A stretch of DNA of 8,006 nt, taken from assembly GCA_030622395.1 (NCBI GenBank), contig JAUXGF010000116.1, forward strand, positions 1 through 8,006. Reading direction: 5' to 3'. Below the pieces are notes generated by a model. The model worked only from the letters and a program-made list of their open reading frames with translations, made no database searches and had not been told where the DNA came from. Origin of the DNA: Calditrichaceae bacterium. Its GTDB lineage: Bacteria > Calditrichota > Calditrichia > Calditrichales > Calditrichaceae. Made by a program: the position numbers and the translations under genes. Of the stretch, positions 6,101 to 8,006 are shown piece by piece. How positions within the stretch are numbered: the first letter of the stretch is position 1; each line of letters starts with the position of its first letter.

Positions 6101-8006
6101 TAAATCCTGATGCGCATAAGCGTCGAGTGTCGATTTGCGTACGCGCTGCAACAGAGTTTTAAAATCGGTATCGTCATAAAAATCACTTTTGAAGACTAGT
6201 GTATTGACGAAAAAACCGATCAATTTTTCGGTTTCTGAGCGGGTGCGGTTGGCGATAGGCGAACCTACCAAAATTTCGTCCTGATTGGAATAACGCTGCA
6301 ACAGAACCTGGAATGCAGCTAATAAGGTCATAAATAGAGTAGCGCTTTCCCGCTGGCTTAAATTCTTAATTTTTTGAGTTAATTCTAATGGGATAATTCC
6401 AGACTGGGTATCGCCGTTAAAGGTTTGTACGGCAGGTCTTGTGTAGTCTAAGGGCAGATCAATCGGCGCCGGATTCAAGCCGATTTCTTCTTTCCAGTGC
6501 TTTATTTGTCTTTCTAAAATTTCATCTTTTAGCCATTGACGCTGCCAATGGGCGTAATCTGCATACTGAACAGGAAGTTCGGGCAGATCAATTTGCCCGC
6601 CGGAACTGATTGAATCATAAAATTGAGCGAATTCCTGAACCAATATATTTATAGACCAGCCGTCGGAGATAATATGGTGCATGGTGAATAAAATTACATG
6701 ATCAGCGTTGGCAAGTTTTAAAACCTTTGCCCTGAACAGCGGCCCTATTTCAAGATCAAAAGGTTCGGCTGCTTCTTCTGTGGCAAGACGCTTAGATTCG
6801 GAATGTTTTTGATCTTCGTCATGTTGCGTTAAATCGAATATATCCAGTTCCACGGTCATTTCGGGCGCAATGACCTGCAAGGGCTGGCTATCACGAGTGA
6901 TAAAAGTTGTACGCAATATTTCATGACGTTTTACGATTTCGTTTAAACTGCTTTCAAATGCAATAATATCAAAAGGACCGCGCAAGCGTATGGCTGATGG
7001 TATATTGTAAAAGGCGCTGTCAGGGATCAACTGATCTAAGAACCAAAGTCTTTGCTGGGCAAAAGAGAGCGGCAAATCCTGATTACGGCTGATTTTTTTC
7101 AGGGGGATATCAGAGCCTCTGTTCATAACACGGGCTTGTTCAATTGCTATCATAAAACCGGCAATAGTAGGAGCTTCAAAAATATAGCGCAGTTCGACGT
7201 CCACGCCAAAAACATCCCGTATTCGGGAAATGAGTTGAGTGGCAAGAAGTGAATGACCACCAAGTCCAAAGAAATTATCATGAATACCGATTTTATCAAT
7301 ATTTAAAATTTCTTTCCATAAATCCGCTAATTGCGATTCCTCATTTGTGCGGGGAGCTACAAAAACGGCTTTAGCCTCAAAATGTTCTTTTTCCGGTTTG
7401 GGCAAAGCTCTGAAATCCACCTTACCGTTCGGAGTCAAAGGAAAAGCTTCCAACCAGACAAAAGCCGAAGGTACCATGTAGTCGGGCAAACGGTTTTTAA
7501 GATGATTTCTCAAGGCTGCAATATCGGGCGTGTTTTTCTGATCAGATACGTAATAAGCGGCTAGTCGCTGGTCGCCGGGGCTGTCTTCACGAACCATTAC
7601 CATGGCGTCGGCGATGTCTTCATGTTCGTTTAACAGTACTTCGATTTCACCTAATTCGATACGGAAGCCGCGTATTTTAACCTGCTGATCGATACGTCCG
7701 AGAAATTCGATATTCCCGTCGGGTAAGAAGCGCGCTAAATCTCCGCTTCGGTAAATACGTTCGCCGGGTGAGGAACAAAACGGATTGGGTGCAAATTTTT
7801 TCGAAGTTAAATCTGGTTGTTTAAAGTAGCCGCGGGCTAAATTAATGCCGCCAATACACAACTCACCGGGAATGCCGACAGGCAGGGGATTTAAATTTTT
7901 ATTAAGAATGTATAACTGGACATTGCCAATGGGCTTACCGATAGGAATTGCGGCACGCTGTGGTATTTCAGATACGTGAAAACTCGAAGCGCAAACCGTA
8001 TTTTCG
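3179..8006 (-). CDS. Nonribosomal peptide synthetase, C-terminal part: (A)-PCP-C-A-PCP-TE
   Basis: This is the last 1608 residues of an NRPS that enters from the right edge; residue 1 is the first whole codon, at 8005-8003. It starts inside core A5 of an adenylation domain (ENTVCAS), whose YRSGDL (85-90), GRIDQQVKIRG (103-113) and A10 lysine (195) follow. PCP1 (7360-7136) has LGGHS with Ser252. The condensation domain (7078-5756) has SFAQQRLWFLDQL, the catalytic HHIISDG (443-449) and later core motifs, all of LCL type. The second adenylation domain (5698-4226) has TSGSTGRPKG (919-928), FDAS (Asp964), YGPTEN (1052-1057), YRTGDLARY (1140-1148) and Lys1250. PCP2 (4180-3962) has Ser1307. The thioesterase (3919-3182) has Ser1437, Asp1464 and His1588, so this is the final, product-releasing module. 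No epimerization or methylation domain is visible. The frame has no break, and the TTG at 7861 is an internal leucine codon in core A6, not a start. Confidence 0.97.
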   Translation of the reverse strand, partial: ENTVCASSFHVSEIPQRAAIPIGKPIGNVQLYILNKNLNPLPVGIPGELCIGGINLARGYFKQPDLTSKKFAPNPFCSSPGERIYRSGDLARFLPDGNIEFLGRIDQQVKIRGFRIELGEIEVLLNEHEDIADAMVMVREDSPGDQRLAAYYVSDQKNTPDIAALRNHLKNRLPDYMVPSAFVWLEAFPLTPNGKVDFRALPKPEKEHFEAKAVFVAPRTNEESQLADLWKEILNIDKIGIHDNFFGLGGHSLLATQLISRIRDVFGVDVELRYIFEAPTIAGFMIAIEQARVMNRGSDIPLKKISRNQDLPLSFAQQRLWFLDQLIPDSAFYNIPSAIRLRGPFDIIAFESSLNEIVKRHEILRTTFITRDSQPLQVIAPEMTVELDIFDLTQHDEDQKHSESKRLATEEAAEPFDLEIGPLFRAKVLKLANADHVILFTMHHIISDGWSINILVQEFAQFYDSISSGGQIDLPELPVQYADYAHWQRQWLKDEILERQIKHWKEEIGLNPAPIDLPLDYTRPAVQTFNGDTQSGIIPLELTQKIKNLSQRESATLFMTLLAAFQVLLQRYSNQDEILVGSPIANRTRSETEKLIGFFVNTLVFKSDFYDDTDFKTLLQRVRKSTLDAYAHQDLPFEQLVEILQPERNTSHSPIFQVMFVMQNMPMGAIQLSEISIEGVEAEQKIAKYDLSLIVLETENGLMLDFEYNTDLFKAETIKRMLDHFSSLLEMIAAHPEQPLSTLALMPESNIRKLTDEWNKTETAFPDNRCIHQLFEERVLKTPKAIVAVFNDQKVTFKELNEKVNQFAHFLRKKGVGRETIVGISIERSIEMVVALLGILKAGGVYLPVDPSYPADRIDYIIQDAGINLLITQQNLLDNLSDSIQIMYLDSEWNNISKESKENPINITFPENLAYVIYTSGSTGRPKGTMLLHYGLCNLTMAQIKDFKLDKKSRVLQFASFSFDASVSEIFTTLISGATLYLVSKDTLLSGTGLIQILKDNKITTVTLPPSVLKMLQNESFPHLKSLISAGESCSKEIAEHWSKERHFLNGYGPTENTVCASSFPMTSVKELSKIPIGKPIDNVKLYILDKNDNINPVGIPGELLIGGVGLARGYLNRPDLTAEKFIPNLFSDIPGSRLYRTGDLARYMADGNIEFLGRIDQQVKVRGFRIELGEIESILLQQPNIKNAVISVKDTVTGDKRLMAYIVPQPESNVDITELKSELNKELPDYMVPAVFMKIDKIPLTPNGKVNYRALPEAESAIININKEKVLPRNGTEVRLVEIWEYILGVSPIGVTDSFFELGGHSLLAMNLLNKIEHNFARDITLIDFFKEPTIEHMAKMLKEEVKTKSSLQIIEMKPGISGGSLFFVHPSGGGIHHYTELAKLLKTERAFYGIQAQGLAGKYELHKTIEEMAVAYIEAIRIKQPEGPYHIGSWSLGVIIAYEMTRQLKAMNADVGMLIQFDQTPFIQHKRPKDNAEMLTNMFNRYFEIDTEYLRTLEEIEQFKFAIKKAKKAKVIPKWVRLADFKRYILINETQIHAWLEYKYKPYDGDMILFRSEENINNPEPDLGWSKIVKGEIKIIDVPGDHISMLLKPYVVTLAEKLDALL

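Noticed and set aside
7859..7861. TTG as the start of a 1560-residue NRPS
   Set aside because: The same frame continues to the window edge and encodes adenylation core motifs A5 and A6, so the TTG is an internal Leu codon.
1..8006. CRISPR arrays, tRNA or rRNA genes, insertion sequences
   Set aside because: I saw no regularly spaced repeats, no cloverleaf-like or rRNA sequence and no transposase reading frame. Nearly all of the window is coding sequence of the NRPS cluster.

Overview
The window is the downstream part of a nonribosomal peptide biosynthetic gene cluster. All supported genes lie on the minus strand, so the cluster is read from the right edge to the left. The DNA is AT-rich (about 40% GC by eye). 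Ribosome-binding sites are ordinary AGGAG/AGGAAG types ahead of the MbtH-like and thioesterase genes and weak ahead of the others. The sequence shows a bacterium but does not fix the phylum.

Layout in the direction of transcription. (1) 8006-3179: the 3' part of a large NRPS gene. It carries the end of one adenylation domain with its carrier domain, then a complete termination module (condensation, adenylation, carrier, thioesterase). The gene begins outside the window. (2) 3178-2969: a 210-bp gap with an inverted repeat close behind the NRPS stop and a candidate sigma70-type promoter. (3) 2968-1571: an EntS-like (MFS_3) efflux transporter. (4) 1568-1347: an MbtH-like protein whose ribosome-binding site lies in the last codons of the transporter gene. 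(5) 1346-1044: a 303-bp gap with no convincing gene, holding a 22-bp near-perfect palindrome and spaced TTGAC repeats. (6) 1043-270: a stand-alone type II thioesterase. (7) 261-1: the N-terminal 87 codons of an Sfp-type 4'-phosphopantetheinyl transferase, which runs off the left edge.

Together these form a self-contained assembly line. The PPTase would convert the carrier domains to their holo form, and the MbtH-like protein would support adenylation. The NRPS would build the peptide, and its C-terminal thioesterase would release it. The type II thioesterase would clear misloaded carriers, and the MFS protein would export the product. The last adenylation domain has the ten-residue pocket code DASTIAGVCK, read by ungapped alignment to GrsA, which points to an aromatic residue as the last amino acid. 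There is no epimerization domain in the visible part. The enzyme families are all well known. What may be new is the peptide itself and the control of the accessory genes.
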